Origin: CAZWHE01 sp964633825
GTDB lineage: Bacteria > Planctomycetota > B15-G4 > CAYZWU01
Length of the DNA: 58,535 nt
NCBI GenBank assembly: GCA_964633825.1
Contig: CAZWHE010000004.1
Coordinates: forward strand, 1-58,535
Direction of reading: 5' to 3'
The notes under the pieces are model-generated. The model was not told the DNA's origin. It was given only the letters and a program-made list of their open reading frames with translations, and searched no databases. Each line of letters begins with the position of its first letter. The stretch's first letter is position 1. Shown in pieces: positions 1 through 8,447 of the stretch. The translations under genes were made by a program, and so were the position numbers.

Positions 1-730
1 CGAGGAAGACGGTCCCCCCTTCCGCGCTTTCGAAGAGTCCCTTTTTCGCAGTTCTGGCGTCGGTGAACGCGCCCTTTTCGTGGCCGAAGAGCTCGGTTTC
101 GAGAAGCGTCTCCGGCAGGGCCGTGCATGTGATCGTGAGAAAGGGCTTGTCCGCGTCGGGGCTTTCCGTGTGAATCGCCCGTGACACCAATCCCTTGCCC
201 GTGCCGCTCTCCCCCGTGATCAGAATCGTCGAGGCGCCCGATCCGGCGATGCGTTCTATCAGGGCGATGATTTCCTTGGTCTGGGGCGAGGAGCCGATGA
301 TGTTGTGGACGCCGTAATCGCGGCGGTCTTTTTCACGGATCTTCCGGATCTCTTTACGGAGGCGCTCCGTTTCGAGGGCCTTCTCCACGGTGATCATCAT
401 CTCGTCCATGTCGAAAGGCTTTGTGATGTAATCGAAGACACCCATCCGCATCGCTTTGACGGCGTTTTCCACGGAAGAGTATCCCGTCATCATGATAACC
501 ACCTGTTCGGACTCCTTTTTCTTCAGCTTTTCCAGGATGGTGAGCCCGTCCATGTCGGGAAGGGAGTAATCGAGCAGGATCAGATCGAACTCGTCCGAGA
601 GAAAGGATTCGATTCCCTTTCGACCGTCCTCTGCCTCGGTGATGTGGAATTCGGCTCGCGTCAGGCGATCGGAAAGGGCGTTTCTGATCAAAGGATCATC
701 ATCGATGATCAAGATTTTTTTTTGCGCCAT
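1..730 (-). CDS. sigma-54-dependent response regulator (partial, C-terminus outside window)
   Basis: The visible 243 residues hold an N-terminal receiver domain (acidic IIDDD patch, phospho-acceptor Asp in LILLDYSLPDMDG, Thr/Lys switch residues in MMTGY and ITKPFD). They are followed by the start of a sigma-54 AAA+ domain with Walker A GESGTGKG and the sigma-54 contact loop GAFTDA. Translation is cut by the window edge just at Walker B (GTVFL), so the Fis-type DNA-binding end is not seen. The ATG at 730 has GGGAG upstream. The family is NtrC-like: phosphorylation drives ATP hydrolysis and open-complex formation at sigma-54 promoters. It lies 108 bp downstream of the RND operon on the same strand, so it may be co-transcribed with it. 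No partner kinase is visible here. Confidence 0.93.
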   Translation of the reverse strand, partial: MAQKKILIIDDDPLIRNALSDRLTRAEFHITEAEDGRKGIESFLSDEFDLILLDYSLPDMDGLTILEKLKKKESEQVVIMMTGYSSVENAVKAMRMGVFDYITKPFDMDEMMITVEKALETERLRKEIRKIREKDRRDYGVHNIIGSSPQTKEIIALIERIAGSGASTILITGESGTGKGLVSRAIHTESPDADKPFLTITCTALPETLLETELFGHEKGAFTDARTAKKGLFESAEGGTVFL

Positions 731-838
731 AGAAAACTCCCTCTCATCAGGGGTTAACCGCGAAAAATTACGCGTCGACCCGACCATTGAAAGGGGGCAG
801 AGGGGCGGCGTCAACCCATTTCCTGGGGAGAAGTGACA

Positions 839-2338
839 TTACTCTTTTTGAGAAGGGGTATTACCTTCTTTGTTGATGAAAGGAAAGAGGTTGCGCGATG
901 TGGAAGAATCAAGGCCGTTCCATGCCTTGCGGAGGGAGATGCGCGACTGGGAAAGATTCACCTCCGCCTCGACGAGATCGCGCTGGGCTTCGTTGAGACG
1001 GACTAAAGAAGCCTGCCCCGCCTGAAATTCTTTCAGAACAAGGTCGCGCATTCTAACGGAGAGCTGATGATTGCTGCGCTGAAGCTCGAGCTGTTCCTGG
1101 GCGCTCGTTAAATTCGACACGGCCTGTCTGACCTGAGCGGCCACGGCCAGCCAATGGGCAGCCAGTTCATATCGGGCCTGGTCCGACAGGGCGAGCGCTT
1201 CCTTCTTCCTGGCTTGATCGGAAAAGCCGTTGAACAGGTTCCATGCGAGGTTGAGCCCGGCCGTGGCCGAGATATCGTCCGGCCGGAAGCTCACGCTGTC
1301 GATCCGCTGCGGACCGTACGCGGCCTGGAGGGAAACGGTGGGGTAAGAAGTCGCGCTGCTCTCATCGACTTGAGCCTTCGCTCTCTCGAAAGCATGCCTG
1401 AGCTGTTCCAGGTCCGGGCGGTGTCTCAAGGCATGGCGAAGCTCTTCCTTTTCGTCGGGAGGAGAGAGGTCTTTTTTTTCTTCCTGCGCGAGTGGGGGGA
1501 GATCGATACTTTCCAGGGGAAACGATTCGGAAAAACCCATGAGCTCGGCGAGGGCGGCCAGCGACACCTCGAGGTCGCTCCGGGCGACGATCAGGCCGGC
1601 CTTTGCCCCGTTGAGGCGGACTTCGAAGTTGAGAACTTCGCTCAGAGCGGTGGAGCCCGCCTCGTGCTTCAGCCGGGTTTCTTTGAGAAGCCGGGTGTTG
1701 AAATGCGCATCCTCTCCGGCAACGCGGATCTCTTCCCTGGCCAAGAGGGCGTTGAAGTAGGCCGTGTTGACGGCTTCGATGAGAAGGCGAATGGCATCCC
1801 TGTAAGCCGACAGGCTCTCCCTCCAGCCCGATTGGCCCGCCAGGATGCGGGCTTCACGGGCCAGCCCGTCGAAGAGAACCCAGTTGACGGAGAGGTTGGC
1901 CGAATAGGTCTCGTAACGGTGATCTCGGCCGGGCCAGGGGAAGCGGAACGCGTCGGGTATTTTCTGGGTTCGCGTTGCATCGGCCAGGAAGTCGAGCCTG
2001 GGAAGGTACCCGGCCTGGGCCTGGTGGATCCGGGAGTTGGCCGCACGGATGCGCGCCGTTGCGGACAGCAGGTTGGGATTTCCTTTCAGAGCGCGGCCTA
2101 TGGCGGCTTCTCTCGTAAGGGGACGGGGAATTTCCACGGGCTCCGGGATTGCAAGGGCTCCCTTCTCCTCTTTCGGGGCGGTGGCATTCTCCTCTTGGAG
2201 CGAAGCGGTTGTTTTTCCTCCGCGAGAAACCGGCCCGGCCGGAGGGGCTTCACCGGCGGGTGGGGTCGTCTCGCATCCCGAAGCGGCTGCGCACACCAGG
2301 ACCATGGTCAGTTTCTTGATCAGATCGTCAAACATCAT
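839..2338 (-). CDS. TolC/NodT-family outer-membrane efflux lipoprotein
   Basis: 499 residues, the usual length for outer-membrane factors of tripartite pumps. The N-terminus is a lipoprotein signal with lipobox AASGC near residue 22, followed by a Pro/Glu-rich spacer. The rest is a two-fold repeated, Ala/Leu/Gln-rich helical-barrel pattern (NPNLLSATARIRAANSRIHQ; RHRPDLEQLRHAFERAKAQV), typical of OEP domains. The protein is expected to form the trimeric outer-membrane exit duct for the adjacent RND pump. The start overlaps the 3' end of the pump gene by 11 bp, implying translational coupling. ATGATG gives two adjacent possible starts. Confidence 0.92.
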   Translation of the reverse strand: MMFDDLIKKLTMVLVCAAASGCETTPPAGEAPPAGPVSRGGKTTASLQEENATAPKEEKGALAIPEPVEIPRPLTREAAIGRALKGNPNLLSATARIRAANSRIHQAQAGYLPRLDFLADATRTQKIPDAFRFPWPGRDHRYETYSANLSVNWVLFDGLAREARILAGQSGWRESLSAYRDAIRLLIEAVNTAYFNALLAREEIRVAGEDAHFNTRLLKETRLKHEAGSTALSEVLNFEVRLNGAKAGLIVARSDLEVSLAALAELMGFSESFPLESIDLPPLAQEEKKDLSPPDEKEELRHALRHRPDLEQLRHAFERAKAQVDESSATSYPTVSLQAAYGPQRIDSVSFRPDDISATAGLNLAWNLFNGFSDQARKKEALALSDQARYELAAHWLAVAAQVRQAVSNLTSAQEQLELQRSNHQLSVRMRDLVLKEFQAGQASLVRLNEAQRDLVEAEVNLSQSRISLRKAWNGLDSSTSRNLFPFINKEGNTPSQKE

Positions 2339-5300
2339 TGTTGTTCGCCCTTTTGAGAGATGGCTCCACTTCTTCCCGCGTCGGCCGCGACCCGGTTTTG
2401 ACCCAGCGGATGAAGACGCGGAGGTCGTTCAGCACTGCCGCCAGGCAGGGGACGAGGAAGAGGGTGAGCACCGTTGCGGCCACGACGCCGGAAGCGATTG
2501 ACAGCGCCATGGGAATCAGGTACTGGGCCTGCACGCTCTTCTCCGTGATGATGGGAAAAAGACCGGCGCAGGTGGTGAGCGACGTGAGCATGATCGCCCG
2601 AAAGCGCCGGCTCCCCCCCTCGACGAGCGCCTGGAGAAAAGGAACGCCTGATGCGACCTTGTTGTTCACGCACTCGATGAGAACGATGGCGTCGTTCACA
2701 ACGATACCGGTCAGAGCCACCATGCCGAAGAGACTCATCATCGTCACCTCGAGCCCCATGATGTAGTGGCCGACCAGGGCGCCCACCAGGCCGAAGGGAA
2801 CGGTCAAGAGGATGAGCGCGGGCTGGATGTAGGACCGGAAGATCGTCGACAGGATCAGGTAGATGAGAAGGACGGCGAGAATGAACCCGGAGAAGAGGCT
2901 TTCGATCGATTCGCGGGAATCCTGCTGTTCCCCTTCGATCGATGTGATGAGTCCGGGATGGCCCTGCTCCAGTTTCCCGAGGAATTCCTTTTGCAGTTCC
3001 ATTAGGATCTCGCGCGCATTGGCCACACCGGCCTTCACCTCGGCGGTGACGGTCACGCGGCGCTTTCCGTCCTTTCTGTTGATCGAAGCGAGCCCTTTCG
3101 AGAACTCCACGCCCGCCACGGAGATGAAGGGGACCTCTTCGCCCGAAGCGGTCCGGATGCGGATCGATTCGAGGTCGGCCAGAGACCGTCTCTCGTCGAG
3201 AGGATAGCGAACCTTGATCCGCACGTCGTCGCGGCCCCGCTGGATTCTGACCGGCTCGGCTCCGTAGTAACCGTGGCGGAGCTGGCGTCCCACGTCGTCG
3301 AGCGTCAGGCCCAGGGTGTATGCGAGCGGCTTGAGCTTGATGCGGATTTCTGTTTTACCCAGCCGGTAGTCGTCCTCGATTTCGTAGACGCCCTTGTATG
3401 ACGCGAGCTTCGCCCTCAGCTCCTCCGAGGCGCCGAGGAGGCTGTCGTATTCGTCTCCGAGGAGCCAGATCTCGATCGATTTACCCGGCGGACCGTGTTC
3501 CTGGGAGCCGTACCTGAGGGAGAGAGATCCTTCTATGGGGCCCACCTCGTTTTCCCAGGCTTCGTTGATTTTCTTGAAGTAGATCCCCCTTTCTTCCGAC
3601 GGGAGGAGCTCCACAGTGACCTCGGCGAGGTGGCTCCCCTTCAGTGGGGAGTATCCCGAGTGGCTTCCCAGCACGGAATAAGTGGAGAGAAGGAGCGACG
3701 CGCCCGAAGTCGTGGGTGTTTGTTCCGCCACGGCGCGTATTCCGTCTTCCATTTTTTCCATGGCTTTTCGCGTGGTCTCCAGCGGAGTGCCGTCGGGGAA
3801 CTCGACCCTGGCGATGAGGAGATCGTTGTCGGCGTCGGGAAACATGACGAACTTGAGCATCCCGCCCGACCAGAAGCCGAGAACGGTCATGATCACGAAG
3901 AAGGCCGAAGCGATGACGGGATAGCGCCACTGGATGACCCATCGCGCCATGGGGGCGTAGATCCGCTCGACAAACCTCTCTTCGAAAAGCTCCATCCCGT
4001 TGCGGAAAGCGGACATCCACCTCTTGATCGACAAGGTCTTTTTTCTCTCCGGAACGACCGGGTCGGGGAGGTGGTTGAGATGCGCGGGCAGAAGAAGAAG
4101 ACATTCGACGAGGGAGACGGCAAGGGCGGCGATGACGGTCATGGGCAGAATGGCGATGAACTTGCCCATGATGCCCGACACCCAGAGGAGGGGGAGAAAG
4201 GCCGCGATCGACGTGGTCACCGCGGCGACGACGGGCCAGAAGACCTCGAGTGTTCCGTCGATGGCGGCTTTCAGGGGCGGTTTTCCCTTCCTGCGGTGAA
4301 GCGAGATCGCCTCGCCCACAACGATGGCGTCGTCAACGATGATGCCGAGCACCATGATGAGGCCGAAGAGGCTGATCATGTTGATCGTCTTGCCGTGGGC
4401 GGCCATGACGGCCAGGGCCCCGGCGAGCGAGATCGGAATGCCCATGGCGACCCAGAAACCGAGCCGGAGCCCCAGGAAAAACCAGAGGAGGCAGAAGACG
4501 AGAAAGAGCCCCAGCCGGCCGTTTTCGAGCAGAAGATCGATCCGGCCGCGGATCATCTTGGAGAGGTCGCCCCACATGGTGAGCGTCACGCCGGGCGGAA
4601 GGATCTTGTTGGTCTCTTCGACGAACCGGGTCGCGTCGCCCGAGATCGTTATGGCGTCCTCTTCCTCCGTCTTGAACACGGTGATGAGAACGGCGCGCTC
4701 CTTGTTGATAAAACCTTGAACGGGATTTTCCTCGAACCCGTCGCTGATCTTGGCGATCCGGTCGAGGCGGATCAAGGTGCCGTCCGGCCTGGTGAACACA
4801 ACGAGGTCGGCGAACTCGTCGCCCTGGTACCGGCGGCCCATGGCGCGGATCTTGAACTCTTCCTTCTCGGTGCGCACGTTCCCGCCCGGAAGGTTGAGGC
4901 ATTCCCTGCCGACCCGGGCCGACACCTCGTCGAAGGTGAGGCCGTATTCCCGAAGGCGCTCCTCGGACACCTCGATGGAGATCTCGTAGTCCGAGATTCC
5001 GCTGATCGACACCTGGGAGATCGTGGGGATGCGGAGGAGGCTGTCCTTGATCTCCTCGGCCTTCTCCTTGAGCTGTCTTTCCGGGATGTCCCCGCTGAGG
5101 CAGATGCGGCAGACGGGAAGGCGGTATGCCAGGAGGGAGACCACGGGCTTCTCGGCGTCCTTGGGGAAGGTGGTGACGGCGCTGATCTGCGCGCGCACGT
5201 CGTCCATGACTTTTAGCTCGTCGGCGTCCTCATCGACTTCGACGAAGCCCAGGGCCAGCCCTTCCAGCGCCGAGGCGTGGAACTTCTTGACCCCCTCGAT

Positions 5301-5522
5301 TCCTTCGATCGCTTCCTCGAAGCGCTGGCAGATTCCCTCCTCGATCTCGGCCGGCGTGGCGCCCGGATAGACCATGTCGATCTCGATGATGTCTATGGAG
5401 ATATTGGGAAAGAACTCCCTGTTCATGTAAGAGATGCCGATGAGTCCGCTCACCAGGATAATGGCGAGCAGGAGATTGGCAAAGATGTTGTTGCGCGCCA
5501 TGAGTTGGATCACGTTTTTCAT
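2328..5522 (-). CDS. RND family efflux transporter, inner-membrane pump (AcrB/MdtB-like)
   Basis: 1064 residues, full length for HAE-type RND pumps. Features in order: TM1 near residues 10-30; a periplasmic porter domain; a TM2-TM6 block with the proton-relay helix motif GIIVDDAIVVGEA; a second large periplasmic loop; and a second TM block with the duplicated GIVVNDAIVLIE motif. The N-terminal fold signature YPGATPAEIEEGICQRFEEA is typical. It uses the proton-motive force to export drugs, lipids or other amphiphiles from the periplasm or outer leaflet. It is the middle gene of the adaptor-pump-duct operon, 6 bp after the adaptor stop. Substrate cannot be inferred. Confidence 0.96.
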   Translation of the reverse strand: MKNVIQLMARNNIFANLLLAIILVSGLIGISYMNREFFPNISIDIIEIDMVYPGATPAEIEEGICQRFEEAIEGIEGVKKFHASALEGLALGFVEVDEDADELKVMDDVRAQISAVTTFPKDAEKPVVSLLAYRLPVCRICLSGDIPERQLKEKAEEIKDSLLRIPTISQVSISGISDYEISIEVSEERLREYGLTFDEVSARVGRECLNLPGGNVRTEKEEFKIRAMGRRYQGDEFADLVVFTRPDGTLIRLDRIAKISDGFEENPVQGFINKERAVLITVFKTEEEDAITISGDATRFVEETNKILPPGVTLTMWGDLSKMIRGRIDLLLENGRLGLFLVFCLLWFFLGLRLGFWVAMGIPISLAGALAVMAAHGKTINMISLFGLIMVLGIIVDDAIVVGEAISLHRRKGKPPLKAAIDGTLEVFWPVVAAVTTSIAAFLPLLWVSGIMGKFIAILPMTVIAALAVSLVECLLLLPAHLNHLPDPVVPERKKTLSIKRWMSAFRNGMELFEERFVERIYAPMARWVIQWRYPVIASAFFVIMTVLGFWSGGMLKFVMFPDADNDLLIARVEFPDGTPLETTRKAMEKMEDGIRAVAEQTPTTSGASLLLSTYSVLGSHSGYSPLKGSHLAEVTVELLPSEERGIYFKKINEAWENEVGPIEGSLSLRYGSQEHGPPGKSIEIWLLGDEYDSLLGASEELRAKLASYKGVYEIEDDYRLGKTEIRIKLKPLAYTLGLTLDDVGRQLRHGYYGAEPVRIQRGRDDVRIKVRYPLDERRSLADLESIRIRTASGEEVPFISVAGVEFSKGLASINRKDGKRRVTVTAEVKAGVANAREILMELQKEFLGKLEQGHPGLITSIEGEQQDSRESIESLFSGFILAVLLIYLILSTIFRSYIQPALILLTVPFGLVGALVGHYIMGLEVTMMSLFGMVALTGIVVNDAIVLIECVNNKVASGVPFLQALVEGGSRRFRAIMLTSLTTCAGLFPIITEKSVQAQYLIPMALSIASGVVAATVLTLFLVPCLAAVLNDLRVFIRWVKTGSRPTREEVEPSLKRANNNDV

Positions 5523-5528
5523 GGCACG

Positions 5529-6815
5529 TCACTCTCTTTTCAGGGAGACATCGAGAAGACTTCCTTCGAGCGGCATGGCGAGCCGTGTGGCGATCATGAT
5601 GTCGCCGTTCTTCACGTTGCCGCGGATGAAAATTTCGTCTCCGCTTCTGTGGATGACTTTAACGGGAAGGGTTTTGAGCCGGTTCTCAACAGCGAGGCGG
5701 ATGTTGAGGTCGTGGCTGACGGCGGAAGCCGGAACGCGGAAGACACTGCGGGCCGTCTTTCCCGGGATCTCCACCTCGCAGAACATGCCTTCCACGAGAA
5801 GGGCGTCTCCGCCGGGCGCAATCGGAACCTCGACAACGACATTGGTGGTGACCGACTCGGCGCGGAACCGCTCGGTCCGGGCTAGGCGGCCCGGCCAGCT
5901 GTATTCTTCCGGGTTCTCCATCCAGGTCACGGTGATCGTTCCTTCGCTCGGAAGGGTTGCGGGCTTATTCGATTCTTTCGCGTTCCAGCCGAGGGGGAAC
6001 CATCGGCTCATCTCGCGGCTGTCGAGAGACACGGGGATTTCGATGAGGGAATCATCGACCATGGTGAAGACGGGCTGGCCGGGCGTGACGACCTGGCCCT
6101 CTTCGAGGGAAACGTCTTCCAGGCGGGCGTCGAATGGAGCGGCCACGGTCGTTCTCTCCAGATCGAGGGCGGCCGTTTCCCGGTTCACCTCGGCCCCCTT
6201 GAGCGACACCTTCAGCTCGGCGAGCTGTATCGGGTAGAGGGCGAGAGCGTTTTCGAGAGCAACTACCTGCTCTTCCGCCTGGGTGAAAGCCCTCTCGGCG
6301 GCTTCCACTCCCGAAAGGGAACCGACCTCGTTTTCATCGAAGAGCTTCTTGACCCTCTTGTACTCCGACTCGGCCAGCTCCCTTGAGCGGCGGCTCAGCT
6401 TCAGGCGCTCTTTGTCGTTCTCGATCTGCTGCCTGACGAGGTCGATCTGGGCGTTGAGCCTTTCGATCTCGGTGGCCGCCTTGTCGAGGAGCAGCTTGTA
6501 TGTTCTGGGATCGACCCGGAAAAGGAGGTCGCCTTTTGCGATGACTTCGCCCGCTTCCAGGCGGGGATGAATGTCCACAACAAGCCCCCCCACTTCTGGG
6601 CTGACGGAAACGCGCGTCCTGGCGCGCGCCGTGCCGTATCCCCTGAGCGTGACGGGATAGTCATCCGAATGAAGAACGATCCCCGTGACGGGGAGAGCCC
6701 TTTCGCCGGCCTCGGTTTCGGCGGGCGGTTTTTTCATTCCCGACAGGGCCTGGTATACGGCGAACCCGGCGGCAATGAGGAGAACGACGAGGACGAAACG
6801 GACTAAAGTGAGCAT
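5529..6815 (-). CDS. RND efflux periplasmic adaptor (membrane fusion protein)
   Basis: 428 residues. One N-terminal membrane anchor (residues 5-25) is followed by a split lipoyl domain (VSPEVGGLVVDIHPRLEAGEVIAKGDLLFRVDP is the first half; TVAAPFDARLEDVSLEEGQV the second). Between the halves lies a long alpha-hairpin coiled coil (DKAATEIERLNAQ onward), then beta-barrel and membrane-proximal domains. This order is the standard HlyD/AcrA layout. It bridges the pump and the TolC-like duct. It is the first gene of the minus-strand operon; the upstream space to the divergent sulfatase-fold gene (about 180 bp) should carry its promoter, but I see no convincing -35/-10 pair. Confidence 0.94.
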   Translation of the reverse strand: MLTLVRFVLVVLLIAAGFAVYQALSGMKKPPAETEAGERALPVTGIVLHSDDYPVTLRGYGTARARTRVSVSPEVGGLVVDIHPRLEAGEVIAKGDLLFRVDPRTYKLLLDKAATEIERLNAQIDLVRQQIENDKERLKLSRRSRELAESEYKRVKKLFDENEVGSLSGVEAAERAFTQAEEQVVALENALALYPIQLAELKVSLKGAEVNRETAALDLERTTVAAPFDARLEDVSLEEGQVVTPGQPVFTMVDDSLIEIPVSLDSREMSRWFPLGWNAKESNKPATLPSEGTITVTWMENPEEYSWPGRLARTERFRAESVTTNVVVEVPIAPGGDALLVEGMFCEVEIPGKTARSVFRVPASAVSHDLNIRLAVENRLKTLPVKVIHRSGDEIFIRGNVKNGDIMIATRLAMPLEGSLLDVSLKRE

Positions 6816-6955
6816 GTGATGTTCCGGTCTATAGAACAGTACCAGCCGGCGGAGCTGCGCGAAAGGTCCGCATAATCGATTTTAATCATATCGTCGGGAA
6901 ACGGCGTCGCGATAACTTTTTTCGATTCATATTCATCTACGTTTGAGTTACTGTG

Positions 6956-6991
6956 TCGGCGAATCAGAGAGAAAATCGGCGAATCGGAGAG
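6956..6991 (+). repeat. short direct repeat before the sulfatase-fold gene
   Basis: Two copies of a 16-bp near-identical unit (TCGGCGAATCAGAGAG and TCGGCGAATCGGAGAG) start 20 bp apart. The second copy supplies the GGAGAG ribosome-binding site of the gene starting at 6996, so it may be a local duplication of a leader or a regulator half-site. Confidence 0.45.
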
Positions 6992-6995
6992 TGAG

Positions 6996-8432
6996 ATGAA
7001 CGATCTGTTGCGGATCTTTTTCCTTCTCCTCTTTGCGTTTCTTGCGGGGTGCGAAGGGCGGAAAGATAAGCCCGTCAACTTGCTCGTCGTGGTGGTGGAT
7101 ACTCTCCGGTCAGACCATGTCGGATGCTACGGTTACGAGAGGAAGACCACACCCGTCATCGATACCCTGGCCGAGGACGGGATCGTGTTCGAAGAGTCCA
7201 TTTCCCAGGCCGCCTTCACTCTTCCGTCCATGGCCACGCTTTTCACATCCCTCAATCCCATGCGCCACAATGTCAGAAAACATCCCGATGAACAGGGCGG
7301 AACGGACGGTCTCGACCCGGACGTCGAAACACTGCCCAAGGCGTTGAAGACAGCTGGCTATCGAACGGGTGCCGTGGTTTCGAACGCTCTCTTTCGGAAA
7401 CGGTTCAGGAGTGGTTTCAGGACCGGCTTCGATTTCTTCAATGTCGGCTTGCGCCGGAGGGACGCCGGATCCACCACCGATGTCGCGATTCGCTGGCTCG
7501 ACGAGAATTCAGGTCCCGACAAGCCGTTTTTCCTCTGGGTGCATTACATCGATCCTCATTGGCCCTACAACGCACCGCCCGAATCGCAGAAACCGTTTCA
7601 CCACGAAGACAAGGGGGAATTCTGGTCTCTCCTCCAAGGTTTTCACGACAAGAGCCTTCCCCGCGACCGCATTTATTTCGATTGCCCTCTCGGCCCGGAC
7701 GGCGTGGCTTCGGGGATCTGCGAGTACGACAATGAAATCGCTTACGCCGACGCTCAGATGGGGCGCCTGCTCGGGCGCATGAAGGAAAAGGGGTTGGACG
7801 AGAAGACGCTCATCGCCGTTGTGTCCGATCACGGTGAGGCCTTGGGGGAGCACGGTCTCACCTTCACCCATTCGTTTTATCTCTACGATGAGATTCAGAA
7901 GGTGGTGATGATTCTGCGGCCGCCGGGAGGATGCCGTCCCGTGCGGATCAAGAAGCAGGTGCGCCTTCTCGATTTCACCCCGACCGTGCTCGACATGCTC
8001 GGCCTCGATCCCCTGGAAGAGTATGAAGGCCGGAGCCTCACTCCTCTCTGGACAAAGGGCGAACAGGCCCTTCCCGATCTCCCCGCCTATGCCGAGAGCG
8101 AGCCGCGCTACCCCCGGGGCGGGACGTTTCGGTATCCGATGAGAAAGCGTGCCCACAAAACGGGCAATGCCGGCAAGTGGAGGATGGTGCGCCACAAGGG
8201 GTACAAGCTGATCTGGATCCCGGGCGAGGGATGGGAGCTCTACTCATTGAACAAAGATCCCGCAGAGCTCCATGATCTTTCTTCGGCGCCTCCCCGGGAG
8301 GCCGGGCCGCTGGCGGATATTCTGGAGAGGTATATGGAGGAGGAGGCAGAGACCTCGCCGTCCCGGGAGTGCGGGCTTGACGACGATACACTCGGGGAGC
8401 TAGAGAAGGTTCTCGAAAGTCTGGGGTATTGA
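6996..8432 (+). CDS. sulfatase / alkaline-phosphatase-superfamily lipoprotein
   Basis: 478 residues with a lipoprotein signal (LLFAFLAGC, Cys near residue 19). The metal-binding start VVVDTLRSDHVGCYGY and the downstream VVSDHGEALGEHG are the conserved metal ligands of arylsulfatase-type enzymes (Sulfatase Pfam family). The nucleophile segment reads FTLPSMATLFTS, so the formylglycine-forming Cys/Ser of CXPXR is replaced by Thr. Family knowledge therefore suggests a phosphohydrolase, phosphotransferase or unusual sulfatase rather than a classical formylglycine enzyme. ATG at 6996 follows GGAGAG with good spacing. It is divergent from the RND operon and convergent with the next gene. Confidence 0.88.
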   Translation: MNDLLRIFFLLLFAFLAGCEGRKDKPVNLLVVVVDTLRSDHVGCYGYERKTTPVIDTLAEDGIVFEESISQAAFTLPSMATLFTSLNPMRHNVRKHPDEQGGTDGLDPDVETLPKALKTAGYRTGAVVSNALFRKRFRSGFRTGFDFFNVGLRRRDAGSTTDVAIRWLDENSGPDKPFFLWVHYIDPHWPYNAPPESQKPFHHEDKGEFWSLLQGFHDKSLPRDRIYFDCPLGPDGVASGICEYDNEIAYADAQMGRLLGRMKEKGLDEKTLIAVVSDHGEALGEHGLTFTHSFYLYDEIQKVVMILRPPGGCRPVRIKKQVRLLDFTPTVLDMLGLDPLEEYEGRSLTPLWTKGEQALPDLPAYAESEPRYPRGGTFRYPMRKRAHKTGNAGKWRMVRHKGYKLIWIPGEGWELYSLNKDPAELHDLSSAPPREAGPLADILERYMEEEAETSPSRECGLDDDTLGELEKVLESLGY

Positions 8433-8447
8433 GGGGAAGAACGCTCG

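Noticed and set aside
761..780. possible sigma-54 promoter before the partial regulator (GG-N10-GC on minus strand)
   Set aside because: The GC-side element does not match TTGCW, so this is only chance spacing.
1154..2356. 400-codon plus-strand open frame over the outer-membrane factor
   Set aside because: Shadow of the TolC-like gene, whose protein has a signal peptide and family motifs.
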